Source of the DNA: Laetiporus sulphureus 93-53
Lineage: Eukaryota > Basidiomycota > Agaricomycetes > Polyporales > Laetiporaceae
NCBI RefSeq assembly: GCF_001632365.1
Contig: NW_024468514.1
Location: 280,129 to 344,128, forward strand
Length of the DNA stretch: 64,000 nucleotides
Reading direction: 5' to 3'
Below, in pieces: positions 40,590-52,607 of this stretch. Position numbers and translations under genes: made by a program. The notes below the pieces were generated by a model that was given only the letters and a program-made list of their open reading frames with translations, was not told the origin of the DNA and did no database searches. Within the stretch, counting starts at the first letter, position 1; each line of letters starts with the position of its first letter.

Positions 40590-43405
40590 TATGTGTGAGT
40601 GGTCCTTGTGCTGTGCTCCGTTTGGGACGTCGTGATGCTTCAAACGAAATAGTTGTCCTCCCCATTGTTGCATGATCAAGCTCTAGAATTTTCATTAACC
40701 CGGAGGGGATAAGATGCGCTTCGTCTTCGTTTGGCTTGATCTTGGCCCTAAAAATACCCGTATATGCACAGCAACTGAACTGATGGAGCACATGGCACAG
40801 CACACTCGACGCGTCTCCAGCAGGGAAAAGCGGTTTTGATCTCTGATGCACTTCTGCTCTCCGTTACCTCTTTGAATACAAGAATATAAACATCCAATAC
40901 TCAACCCTTGGTACCGTCGTCTCCTGCTGTGTCCAACACTTCTGTCAAGACAGTCCCCCTCTTCGTGTCAGACGTACTATGTCCAGCCTTTAACCGATCG
41001 CAGTGTATGATGCAGCGGACGAGGATATCGTAGAGGTACGGTGACTGTAACGCGAATCACACGTATTGCCTCTCGACATGCGCCTAGTGGAGGGAGGAGT
41101 GCCAGATTGGTCAACGATGCTAGTCACGATGAGGTCAACGGCACTAGCACCGCTTTTCATGCTGAGGCGCCTTTTTTTTAGATCAAGAATGCATACGTAA
41201 TGTCCTGAAGCGCGATCGCGATCGCGGCGGCTTCCCATAGCTCCCCAAGTACACCTTCATCAGCACGATCCCTGCTTGGATGACAGCCAGAAGTCTCCTT
41301 GTTCGCAATCACTATCCCCTACGACGTGCACGTCTCGCCCATGCCAGCTTGCTCACTCGTTCTTGCCGCATGCTACCTTTTGACTGGGGCTGTTGGTGTC
41401 TTCAAGAACTTCCTAGCCGGTACACTAGTTCCATGGCATTCTGCATTCTGAAGCTCGCTCGTGCCAGCGTTACTGCCGGCGCGTCGGGAGGAGATACTGT
41501 AGACGATATCCAGTAAGGGCAGTATGATCGCGTCACTTCTCAGGATTCTCGCAAGTACATAACGCGTACGCCTCCTCTAGATTTTCTTTATGACATTCAA
41601 CTGGCTTTCTAAACGTTGACTGACTTATTCCGGAGACGAGACCGGGACCTCAACTGATCAATCCAGGGATATTGTGAAGTGCTGATATGCCGGTTGCGAC
41701 GAGAGAATTGGGCCTGGTAGCTCGGAATAGGGCTATCGCGTGGAAGACCTGAGCTCGGAAACGGCTTGAATCGGCTACGTGGTGCGCGCGATAGAGGGAC
41801 AAGCCTTTTGCGCGATAACCGCGATGTCCGGATTTCCTACCGCTAGAAGATCGGATTCATGAGCGTGAAGCGGCTGTAGTTGACGGAAGCGAGGTAGCAC
41901 GATTGAATTACCACTCGATGCTAGGAATGTGTCGGTGTGACGCGGTATGACGAAGATGTGCGGTCCGTCTCCTTCGTCCATTTGCCAGTAAGCAAACATC
42001 CTTCCCAGTACTCATTCTTCACGCTGTATACGAATTCCAACCAGTCTGACGGTCACAATGAACTGCGACAGCATTCAACTTTGGATCACGGTGATAAAAC
42101 CAGTTTACTGATATCGCTTCGTGCCTGATCCCATCTATGCTTCCACAGGGGGCGGACGCTAGAGTAGCTTGACAGGCGCTGCGTTTCCGGTGCATGAAGC
42201 GGCGGTGTTCATCGTAGATGGCGAGGAGACGCGCTCGATCGAGGAGTTGCACTTCACAGACCAACCTGAAGTGCATGCTCCCGTCAAATATTTCTATATA
42301 ACGGTCGTCCGATCCCAAATGGCTTCATTCTTCGGTGCCCTACGATCATGATGGAGATAAGTGTTTGTTGTCTGGTTGACCCTCCCCTCTTTTCACAGAC
42401 TTAGGCTAATGCCGAGGCGATGCCTGCGCCTTTCGTTTGTCAAAATCAAATTACGCGGAGACCACAATGCTCTGCCCTCAAAGTCCGCTTTGCATCGAAC
42501 ACTATGAAGAGTTCTCCTACGACGTGGGTGGGCGCCGCGTGCGTGAATATCCTGCGATGCAAATACAAGAGGGCGAAGCGGAGACTGTAGGGACGGGCAT
42601 GCTGAAGGCAGGGCAGGACGATGGCAGCGCGCGCTGCTGGGTGAATGGAGAGCTGAACGCGGAGCGGCCGCCGACCAAAGTCGAGAACTTGCTAGGATCC
42701 GAGTGCGTGAATTGGAGTATATGGCTATGTGTCCAGACGAGTATCTTCTACGAGGACGCGAGCGGCCAGCCATATCGCGCGGAAGTACTAATATGAAGCA
42801 AAATGCCAGTGTCTTCAAATGCGTGGCAAACACGTTCATGATGGAAGCAAACTATATTTCGGTCGGTACTCGATGGACGATATGAGTACAGGAGCGTGCG
42901 CTCACCTTCATGGTTCCATGGGCGCCGACCACTGCCACACCCGAGGAACAGAATCGGCGTCAACGAGAGCGTAGTTCAATCCTGCGCCGGCGATGTTCAG
43001 GAAGCTCTACAGATGCAAAAATGAGTCCCATCCCCGCACGTAGTAGCGCGAGATGAGTGTTAATCGACAGAGACTGTGATGTTGCCCAGGCCGGAAGGCA
43101 AAGAGTGCGAGCGTCCGTGTTATTGTTAACGTTCAGCGCTCAGCGCTCAGCGGTCGAATGCTATGTATATCCTAGTAACATCCTACTACCGATCAAACAT
43201 GTGCTTGCGAGCTGTGCATAGTCCACCCACATATACCTAGCCTTGCGGACCTTGCACCCCCTTCCCTCTCATCCCCATCCTCTCGCATCCCCTGCATTCG
43301 GACATTTCGTCAAAGCTACACTTCTGCTACACTCTGTGATCACTGAGAACTTGAAGTATCCGGCGGATTTTCCAGTCCTCGAAGCGCAGTGCGAGGCCAA
43401 CAAAG
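40590..43405. other. Intergenic, MLH1 to TPR-CHAT gene
   Basis: 2.8 kb without a supported gene. Open frames of 60-150 codons on both strands (for example 42393-42839, minus) have no recognisable content. A CAGCGCT tandem (two and a half copies) lies at 43134-43152. Confidence 0.5.
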
Positions 43406-46400
43406 ATGAACAAGCACACGCCTGAGCATCGCGCACACTTCCCTTCTGACAGTATGGATACAACTCCCAGAAACATTGATGAGCCATGCTCTGAGCCATC
43501 CAGTCCTCCAACTGTGCCCACCTCGGAGCATTCTGACTTCACTGTACCTAGGTGAGATAACATCTTTCATGCACTCAATGTATTTCAGTAATTCAATGAA
43601 CTTGTGATATCACAGAACCTCAACAATCTTCTCCGGGTCATATCCTCAATTTCTGTATATGCTTGAACAGTGAGCCTTTCTTCATGTCAAGTCTTACATA
43701 TTTGTTATCTATCTGTCAAGATCCTCACATGCAACTGTGTCAACTGGTGTGGGCGCAATTGGTCTTCTATTGACAGAAGAATTTCAACTCCTGTAGGTAT
43801 CACTGAATTGATGATATTATTATGTCTCACACTGCTCATGATAAAAAAAGGAAAAAATTCAATCTTGAAACTTACATATTGTTGAAGATGGCATATGATG
43901 AGGTGAAGGATATCAATGCTGGGTATGTGATATTTTGCCCTGAAATGCTGTGGCAGCTCTGCTTATGCTATATAATCAAGAAAATTGCTGCACAGCATCA
44001 TCAGACTTGTATTGGATGATAGCACAGAGAATGAAGAAGCAGTACAGTATGTGTGCAGATTCTACAAACACAAGTTTAATCATTAATTAAAACACAGACT
44101 ACAACACAACATAAACCTCAATGCATTCACATCAGCCATGGATAGTGACACAGGTTTATTGCAAATGCAAAACAGCATTCCAGACATTTTCACTGTTGCT
44201 CTAGGACATCTTGCTCAACAGCTTCTGAAATCTTATGATAAATCACACTTTCAAGATGAACTAAAAAAGACAATAATGATAGCAAAGGTTTCATTTCAGC
44301 TAGCTTCAGATGCTTCTAAAAACAAGCATATTCATGGTCACATTCTTGCGAGAGCTCTTGAAAAGCAATTTGATCACACTGGAGACCTTGCAGATATTGA
44401 CCAGGCCATTGCTGTACAGCAAGATGCAATGCAGCTCATATCAGATAATCATACAAACAAGCCCAATTATCTTGGTGACTTTGGCACCTTCTTTGGAAAT
44501 CGCTTCAAACATTCTGGTAATCCTTCAGATATTAACCAGGCCATTGCTGCACTACAAAATGCAGTGCAGCTCACACCAGATGGTGATGCAAATAAGCCTG
44601 TCCATCTCCACAACCTTGGAACCTCCTTCTCATTTCGCTTTGATCAGCTTAAAGATCTTTCAGATGTTGACCAGGCAATTGCTGCTTATCAGAATGCAGT
44701 GCAGCTCACACCAGATAATGATACAGACAAGCCTAAATATCTTGACAACCTTGGAAGGTCCTTATCAATTCGCTTTGAACATTTTAAAGANNNNNNNNNN
44801 NNNNNNNNNNNNNNNNNNNNNNNNNNNNNNNNNNNNNNNNNNNNNNNNNNNNNNNNNNNNNNNNNNNNNNNNNNNNNNNNNNNNNNNNNNNNNNNNNNNN
44901 NNNNNNNNNNNNNNNNNNNNNNNNNNNNNNNNNNNNNNNNNNNNNNNNNNNNNNNNNNNNNNNNNNNNNNNNNNNNNNNNNNNNNNNNNNNNNNNNNNNN
45001 NNNNNNNNNNNNNNNNNNNNGGCATTGCTGCACATCAAAAAGCAGTGCAGCTCATACAAGATAATCATGCAAGCAAGCCTGACCATCTTTCCAACCTTGG
45101 CAGCTCCTTTGCAAAGCGCTTTAAATATTTGGGTGATCCTGCAGATCTTAACCAGGCCATTGCTGCACATAAAAAAGCAGTGCAGCTCGCATCAGATGAT
45201 CATCCAAATAAGGCTTACCATCTCAACAACCTTGGAACCTCCTTCTTGATTCACTTTGGACGTTTTGAAGATCTTTCAAATATTGATCAGGCCATTGCTG
45301 CATATCAAAATGCAGTGCAGCTCACACCAAATGATCATGCAAGCAAGCCTGACCATCTTACCAACCTTGGCAGTTCTTTTACAAAGCGCTTTGAGTATCT
45401 GAATGATCCTGCAGATCTTGACCAGGCCATTGCTGCACATCAAAAAGCAGTGCAGCTCGCATCAGATGATCATCCAAATAAGGCTCACCATCTCAGTGAC
45501 CTTGGCAGCTCCTTTTTAAGCTGCTTTAAATATTTTCATGATATTGCATATGTTGACCAGGCCATTGCTGCATATCAAAAAGCAGTGCAACTTACACCAG
45601 ACAATCATACAGACAAGCCTCATTATCTTAACAATCTTGGAAACTCCTTTGGACATCACTTTCAATACCTGGGTGATCTTGCAGATGTTGATCAGGCCCT
45701 TGCTGCACATCAAAAAGCAGTGCAGCTTACGCCAAATAATCATACAAGCAAGCCTAGTTATCTTAACAACCTTGGAAGCTCCTTTCTAAATCGCTTTCAG
45801 CACCTGGGTAATCTTGCAGATGTTGATCAGGCCATTGTTGCATGTCAAAATGCAATGCAGCTCACACCAGATGATCATGCAAACAAGCATATATTTTTAA
45901 GCAATCTAGGAAACTCCTTCTTCAATCGTTTTAAGCATTTCAGTGATTTTTCTGATTTACAAAAGGCCATAATTCACTTTTCATTGGCTGCTCAGTCATC
46001 TGCTGGCTCTTTTTCTATGAGATTCAATGCTGGTAGAAGATGGGTTCGTTGTGCTCACATTTTGCAACATTCATCCCTTTTTCAAGCCTGTGATATTACA
46101 TTGAATTTGCTTTCAAAACTGGCATGGCTTGGATTGCCCCTTTCAAAGCGCTATAGTGCACTCACTCAGGCGACAGGTTTTGTCAGAGATGCTGCTGCCA
46201 TAGCAGTTGAGCATGAAGACTATAACACTGCTGTTGAATGGCTTGAGCAAGGAAATTCAGTTGTCTGGGGACAGCAATTGCAATTGCGTACTTCCTTTGA
46301 TGACTTGAAGGCCAAGCATTCAATTCTTGCAAATGAATTTGATCAGATCTCAAAGCAATTGGAACAAGCAAGCTATAGATATGACACAGAACAGAAATCA

Positions 46401-47787
46401 TCTGAAGAACAAGCTCAACAGCATCATGCACTTGCAATTAAGTGGGAAAGTTTGCTGCTCAAAATTCGATCCATGCCAGGGTTTAATCAATTTTTGATGC
46501 CAAAGAAGCTGGCCCAGCTTTATGAATGTGCTCATTCTGGGCCAGTGATCATTCTTAACTGCAGTCAATTAAGTTGTGATGCCTTGATCATCATGACTGG
46601 CTCAGAAGATGTGATCCATCTCCCTCTCAGTGATCTCACATATAACGATGCATTTGATCTTGGAATATCACTCAATGAAATGCTCAGAAAGGATGGTCGT
46701 GTCATTTCTAACATCGCTGATAGAGATGATATGCCTACAAGCACAATGTCAAATGAAGCCTTTCACCATCCTGGCCACACTATCTTCAATATCATTGATA
46801 GAGATGAGAGGGTTGCAAGATTGGAGTCTCATCTGCCTTACTCATACAAATTCTATGAGAGTATACTCTCTGAGCTATGGTTCAAAGTTGTCAAGCCAGT
46901 GTTAGATGCACTTGCTTATCCAGTATGTTTTGTGTTTTCCTTTTTTTTTTTTTTGACACTGATAACTGAATTAGAAGCAGACTGCAACATCCAAAAACCT
47001 GAGCCGCATTTTTTGGTGTCCAACTGGCCCTTTGACATTTCTTCCTATTCATGCTGCAGGCATCTATGGAACAACTGGACCCAATGTCAAGGTGTCAGAA
47101 TTTGTGATATCATCATACACTCCCACCCTGAGTGCACTCATCTTGCCATCTGAAGACATCATTCAACAGAACATTAATCTACTGGCTGTGGCTCAGCCAA
47201 GCTCAGATGGTCAATTCTCTCAGCTTCCAGGCACACAAGAGGAAATCTCCAAGATAAAGGAAAGGCTCAGCAGGCTGAACTCCAACCAGGTCTTGCTCAC
47301 AGAGTCTAATGGAACAGTAGAGGATGTACTGGACAAGCTACAAAAGTGCAGCTGGGTTCATTTTGCATGCCATGGAATTCAAGACCTACGAAACCCAGTC
47401 AACAGTGGACTGCTGCTTGCAAATAAGCAACGCTTGAAGCTATCTGACGTTGTCAGAGTGACACGTCCTCATGGAGGATTGGCCTTTTTGTCAGCCTGTC
47501 AGACAGCCACTGGTGACAAGAGACTGGCAGATGAAGCTGTCCATCTGGCTGCAGGGATGCTGTTCATTGGCTATGGTGGGGTAATTGCAACAATGTGGTC
47601 AATTCTGGATGATGTTGCCCCTAAAGTTGCAGAAGATGTCTATTCTCAGTTGTTCTCTGATGATAGCCTACCAGATTATAGACAGGCTGCCAGGGCATTG
47701 CATTATGCAGTAGAGAAGTTGCAACAGGATCCTAAGATATCATCCAAGTTCTATTCATGGCTCCCTTTTGTACACTTTGGTTTGTGA
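43406..47787 (+). CDS. TPR-repeat CHAT-domain (caspase-like) protein, interrupted by assembly gap
   Basis: CHAT domains are caspase-fold cysteine peptidases, often joined to TPRs. Exons: 43406-43551, 43616-43669, 43721-43792, 43851-43922, 43981-44046, 44098-46922 (contains the N gap), 46981-47787. The N-terminal exons join in frame (FSGSYPQFLYMLEQ, HATVSTGVGAIGLLL, KLLHSIIRLVLDD). A 45-residue TPR-like unit is then repeated (DQAIAAYQNAVQLTP...). A helical linker follows (about 46000-46500), then the CHAT domain with catalytic His in HFACHG (47371-47373) and Cys in LSACQTATG (47497-47499), ending in HFGL. The sequence is AT-richer than its neighbours, with A/T-ending codons. Across the gap the frame changes, so the gap length is artificial. 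Function unknown; a regulated protease in self/non-self or cell-death control is inference. Confidence 0.88.
44391..46085 (+). repeat. Tandem 135-nt coding repeats (45-residue TPR-like units)
   Basis: The CAGAT-like phrase starting each unit recurs at 44391, 44526, 44661, then after the gap at 45142, 45277, 45412, 45547, 45682, 45817 and 45952, exactly 135 nt apart on each side. Each unit encodes D-(V/I/L)-DQAIAAHQKAVQL, a D-N/D-H-linker, then LNNLGSSF-x-RF. Ten unit starts are visible and a partial unit lies at 45021-45141. Near identity at DNA level suggests recent duplication or gene conversion. The last unit is divergent and its end is approximate. Confidence 0.9.
44791..45020. other. Assembly gap (230 N)
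   Basis: Run of N inside the TPR repeat array. Its length breaks both the reading frame and the 135-nt register, so it is a scaffold estimate rather than a measured distance. Confidence 0.98.
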
Positions 47788-48289
47788 TGCAGCGTAGCTA
47801 TTTGAGGTTGCAGGTTGTAGCTCCTTTGTAGTGTATGTTCATGTGATTAACTGTACAAGTATATATATTATGAAAAATATTGTGTACAAATGGTGGATGA
47901 GAAACTTCTGCTTCATGTCGAAAGCAAAAAAATGGAACCTATGGTCAGCAGCCATTGCATGTGTTTATTGCAAGAACATAGCACAAATCATCATTCGGAT
48001 GACCCCCCGCCGCCATGTAGTGCATCATCTTTTGGACACAATCAGTTGAATAATAATCCTTGGCTAGATACATGAGCACTACAGAGGCAGTCACGGTATG
48101 AATTACAGGAGACCTCCATCAGCATGTACAGATTATATATGTAAGACTAGGCCATTCATCAGCATGGGCAGAGGGGTGCATGTGCATCTAGAGCTATACA
48201 TTGAGCATGAACGTGAGCAAGAGAGAGACAGGAAAAAAAGCTAGCGATGCAAACAACGTATCCAACCACTGGAAATAAATGCTAAAGCT
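47788..48289. other. Intergenic, 3' of TPR-CHAT gene
   Basis: AT-rich spacer with no supported gene. Confidence 0.5.
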
Positions 48290-49540
48290 GAAATCAAGCG
48301 CACCTCCACACACTCACTCACAAAGCCACAGGACCCCACCCCTCACCTCTTCCATTCATTCTTCTCCTCCTCAAGTCCCTCCCACCTCCTCTTCAACCTC
48401 ACCCTCCCATCCCCATCTCCACCAACATGCAACCACACCTCCAATCACCTCCTCAACTCACCTTCCCACCCCCCCACCAATATCCTCTGCAGGCACCAAC
48501 TCCTTCTCCCACTCCTTCTCCACCTCCACCACCTTCTTCACCAATGGCACAGCGGGTGCCCAGGCACCTCCATCACGCCCTTCTTCATTCCACCCCCACT
48601 GAGATCACCAATTCTGCTGTCACCGATTCTGCCACCACTGCCAATACCTTTCACATTCCCCACATGCCTCGCATCCTCCCCATCACTCGTGCTCTCTGCC
48701 AGCATCGGCGACCCTGACACCGGTGAGCCTGGCCAAGTCCTCACTGATGTCCTCTCCCCCCTCCTCCTCCCCCTCCTGCACATAGCTCCTAAACCACTCC
48801 TTCTCCTCCTCCTCTACCCCCAAAATACTCCTCACCAGCCCCTCCTCTCACCTATCCCACTTCAAGCACTAGTGCACCATGCACAGCTGCACCCCACCTG
48901 CCTCGTGGTGCAGCTACTCCCCCATGATCTGCACGAGGTTGACTGGCCACCTGTTGATGGTCCCAGCCCAGGGTCACTGTGCGAGCTTCTCGCTCGTGGT
49001 ATGGAAGATCTTGGCAGTGAAGGGGGAGGATTGCAGGAAGGTGGAGATGTGTGCACATGCCCAGAGGGGGGCGGGTCATTGTCACTTCCCAGTCGATGAT
49101 GCATGCCTGCATGTGCCATCAGCAATCCTCAGCGATGGGTGAAATGGAAAGAAAAATGCACGATCTTGGAATGGTCCTGCTCATCTACAAACACATTCTC
49201 CAAACTCAAATCATGACAATCAATCCCAAACTCCTCCGCCTCTCCTTTCCCTTCCTCCTGCTCCTCCTCCCTCCTAACCCCCAACCTTTCCATCAACTCC
49301 ATCACCCTCCCCATCTCCTTCTTCATCATCTCCTCCTGCTCCTTGAGCTTGCTCACCAAAAATGTCATCCTTTGCATCTGCCTGTAATCGTGGTACATTG
49401 AGTCTCCAGGGCCCTTCCCCTCCCCCTCACTCTCCTCCCAATCCCACTCCTCACTCGTATCGCTCTCATCCCTGGACAGCACCTCGACATGGTGGTGTTG
49501 ACTGGCTGCAACCTTACCCAGGTCGAGCGACAGTTTCAAA
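48290..49540 (-). pseudogene. Phosphotransferase/kinase-like (APH-type) gene, decayed
   Basis: Minus-strand remnant. The segment 49500-49130 reads as an acidic N-terminal part with a coiled coil (SKLKEQEEMMKKEMGRVMEL) followed by LSLENVFVDEQDHSKI, which resembles the catalytic-loop region of APH/kinase-fold proteins common in Agaricomycetes. After an apparent intron, IIDWE-VTMTRP follows (about 49100-49065). A frameshift in a C-run then leads to WACAH and FLQSSPFTAKIFHTTSEKLAQ, ended by TGA (about 48985). Further down, a frame with EEGLVRSILG and EKEWFRSY is cut by TAG, TAG and TGA. Two of these stops sit where Trp (TGG) would be expected. The purine-rich Glu/Gly codons explain the strong pyrimidine bias of the plus strand here. 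The family name is moderately sure; the decay is clear. Confidence 0.6.
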
Positions 49541-49765
49541 TGACAAATTTGGCTATTACAGTATGGGGATGATCTGCAGCTTACATGATCCTTAAGATGC
49601 AGTTTGACCTGTTTAAGGGAATATTTTTACATCATCATTCTCTTTACGTCATTCGCTCCTTAGCCTGGGTCTCTCCGTCTCATCGGTTGAACTCCTATAT
49701 ACTCAACACTTTTCAATTTACCACTCGCTCGTACTCGGCCTTTTCATGGCGACGCCCATGTCTAC

Positions 49766-50073
49766 ATGTATCGCGGTCAACGTTGCTTTTTATGGTACAT
49801 AACTCTTCCTCCTTATGATCTCAACCACTGTTCTAATTGCATTGCATATTTGTATCAGTTGTGTTGGTCTTCATTGACTATGTCGTCCCTCACTGTTTAC
49901 GTGCCCCTGAGCAACATATATGTATTGCGGCCAACTTCGCTTTCCACGGTACGTTACTCTTGCTCATTATGATGTCGACTAATGTTCTAATGGCATCGTA
50001 CATTTGTGTTAGCTGCATTGTTCTTCATCGAGTACATCGTTCATCACTGGATACCTGGCCATGAACAGGTTAT
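49766..50073. repeat. Imperfect ~154 bp direct duplication
   Basis: Two adjacent copies begin with ATGTATCGCGGTCAAC (49766) and ATGTATTGCGGCCAAC (49920). They share GGTACRTWACTCTT, TTATGATST, TGTTCTAATKGCAT and CTTCATYGA in the same order. No coding content is recognised. Confidence 0.7.
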
Positions 50074-50149
50074 ACATGCAGTACTTCGAACTATGTTGCT
50101 GAGCACACGCAGCCCCATCAGACTATAGCCCACATTAATGAAATTGGTT

Positions 50150-50340
50150 TTGAGTGTGCGTGGTTGCATCACTCTAACAGATTTTGCAGCCCTCTGGTGG
50201 GAGGTGCCAGTACTGAGTGTGCGCAGTCACATTGCTCTAACAGATTTTGCACCCCTCCGGTGGGGGTGCTGATACTGAGCATGCACTGTCACATCGCTTT
50301 CAGTGCTACAGCAGCCCTTTGGTGGGGGGTGTCACTCAGA
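50150..50340. repeat. Three imperfect ~62 bp tandem repeats with a GC hairpin
   Basis: The phrase CACTCTAACAGATTTTGCA(G/C)CCCTCYGGTGGG recurs three times with drift (about 50168, 50232, 50297), preceded by ACTGAGTGTGCG-like text. The middle copy contains CACCCCTCCGGTGGGGGTG (about 50249-50268), able to fold as a 6 bp stem. Its position just upstream of a Helitron remnant is noted; origin unknown. Confidence 0.6.
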
Positions 50341-50537
50341 GATCTTGCATTTTTTAGATGGAGGAACTACTTGACTTCTCTGTCATGTTTGGTTTGTGCT
50401 GCCTCCTATCCGTTCCTTCAACGGTTAAGGGGTTCAAGCTCATAAGCTCGATGGATTCCACCTGGTCACAAAACGTTACTGCAATCGCAGTTGACATCCC
50501 TCTCTCATTCATTGCTCACTGATGTCTGATTGGGTTT
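50341..50537. other. Spacer
   Basis: Between the tandem repeats and the Helitron remnant; no content recognised. Confidence 0.4.
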
Positions 50538-52010
50538 ATGAGAGATGCTGCTCATTTGCACTGCATAGGGCGTGACTCGCGAATGCACTCACTGAACGGT
50601 CTGCAATCTTTGTTGATGGAACATCAATGTGATATGGTATATCCATCGATTGTTGTGATTTTCGAATATGTGAGTGATGGGTTGCACACGTTTACACCTG
50701 ACGGATGCTGCATATTCAATTGCCGCCTGCTGAACTGATTCCTGATCTTGAGCAGACAACTTCGGTGGATGGGTAGTGAAAGATACATGTTTACCGGTGT
50801 CATCAATTGCTGCATGGGGGTGCCTGATGTCGAACTTGGTTGTGTTGTGTCAGAAATTTCAATCGAGGATCTCATTGGCAGACTTGACTTTGGTTCACTT
50901 ACCAATGTTGCTGGTGCTCATGGGTTACGTGTGCTGTGTGGCTCATGAACCCTGAATGAAGTTGTGCAGGACATTTTAGCTCATCGCTGTTGGCTGTGTT
51001 CCAGGGTATATCCATCATTTCGTGTTCTCAAACCTGTTGACATACCAGAATTTACACAGGCGGCTCTGCCCAAATCATTACTGATGATGCCGAGTGCCCC
51101 TAGCTCAACATTGTTTCCTCCGAAGCCGTTGAATGACGAACACCGTTTGAGTATCTTGCAGGATTGGCACAATTCAATGGACAATGGTGCTGTGTATGAA
51201 GAGCTGTGTGCCATCTGTGGATGCTTAGTTCCTGGACGTGAGGTCAGTTCAGTACAAATGGAAACTGTTGACCTTTCTCCTCTTTGTAGGGATGGAGAGT
51301 TCATAATGCGGTACGAGTGTAGTGCCCGTACAGACCCCGTTACAATGTTGAATGGGTCCGTCTTGTTTGCTGATGTGGTACACGTTATGGCCAGTGTTAG
51401 GTTCATACACTGGTGCGACTCCTGTCGATCTGTATTGGAACACAAACGTGGATTACCGAGATGCGCACTGGTGAATGGACTGTGGCTTGGTGATGTTCCG
51501 CCTGTTTTACGTGAATTGACATTTGTTGAACAGATGTTGATTGCCAAAGTTTGGCACAATTTGTTCATTGTCAAAGTTACAAAAGGTCAATGGAAAATGA
51601 TCGCGAATGCGATTGCCTTTTCCCAATCTGTGAAGAAGATGTACAATGTGTTACCTCTGCCAAGGTGCGATCTAGATGAAGTGCTTGCGATTCTATTCAC
51701 TAATCCCTGTCGACCCAGTGAGGAAGATTTTAAGTGCACTCCATTGCTAGTTTGCCACCATGCTGTAATTGCAGCTTTGCGATAGCTTATGCTTAACCAC
51801 TGTGACTATGCTGATGTGTCAATCGCTGAGGAGAACCTTTCCCAGTATCTGAAAAATGAACCACCTGTCACCATTCTTTGATGGTTTTTGGATGATAGCA
51901 CTCCTTCAGAGGCTATGTCTGTGCATGAGGTTGATGAAGAATGGGGCACGAATGATGGTCCATGTCCGTTTGTCATGCATGGGTTGTCCACCTGGACCTC
52001 ACGTGTATCT
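50538..52010 (+). pseudogene. Helitron-associated DUF6570 protein remnant
   Basis: One long reading frame interrupted by stops at 50736 (TGA), 50946 (TGA), 51783 (TAG) and about 51879 (TGA). The clean central part (50964-51785) has the pattern of the DUF6570 region found at the N-terminus of Helitron Rep/helicase proteins in Agaricomycetes. It includes FPPKPL near the start, a Cys pair in EELCAICGCLVPG, then LPRCALVNGLWLGDVP, LTFVEQMLIAKVWHN, MIANAIAFSQ, MYNVLPLPRCDLDEVLAILFTNPCRPSEEDFK and TPLLVCHHAV. After the TAG the frame resumes with LNHCDYADVSIAEENLSQY and CPFVMHGL, as in intact relatives where the stop position is Trp. No Rep or helicase domain follows, so only a fragment remains. Helitron ends were not located. 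Confidence 0.75.
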
Positions 52011-52602
52011 GGCCTAGTAAGGTTGTCGTGCAGACCAGATTTGGCAGCCTAGCTAGGCCCAAATGCTGTGCTCCTCCCCCATCACCAGTAGCACCGTAGA
52101 TACCGTCGCTTATTTCCTGTTAGAGTACGTGGAAATTCCCCTGCTGATATAATGCGATGGCCACTGAGTGGCTGAATGATCAGGGATTGATAAGGCCACG
52201 CCCGTTCCTGATAAGGCATGTGGCCACACTCCCCGGTGTCTCTGCTTCTGGGCCACATTGAGACCCGGTGCTCACTGTGTCGGCATGCACGCCCACCGCT
52301 GCTGACGATGGCGATGCTCTTTCTTCTCTATGTAGGACATTTCTCTATCATTTTTTCTCGTTTTTTCTTCTATGCACTCCTATCATATACTGTAAGCAAT
52401 CCCACTAATATCCATAGTCATAAGTGGAGGTGCAGAGTGCATGCTCACTGCCACCAACAGCGACCATGCCGATCTCTTATATCGGAAGCGTTCCTCCACC
52501 GTTTTTTGTGTCCTTTTTATCACTAGTAGGCAGCACAATTTACGATGCTACTATATAGTTTTGATGACAAACCCTCCATGGCACAAGTGTGCTCACTGTC
52601 AC
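52011..52602. other. Spacer between Helitron remnant and LTR element
   Basis: No coding content recognised; a 102-codon frame (52218-52526) is unsupported. Confidence 0.4.
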
Positions 52603-52607
52603 CAATG
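52603..52607. repeat. Target-site duplication, left (CAATG)
   Basis: CAATG immediately before TGTCACGG; the same five bases follow the right LTR at 61139-61143. Confidence 0.9.

Noticed and set aside
46941..46954. Run of fourteen T
   Set aside because: Lies in the last intron of the TPR-CHAT gene and is an ordinary polypyrimidine stretch.
48279..49099. Pro/Ser/Thr/Leu-rich plus-strand frames in the pyrimidine-rich tract
   Set aside because: Complement of purine-rich Glu/Gly codons of the minus-strand pseudogene; low-complexity translation only.
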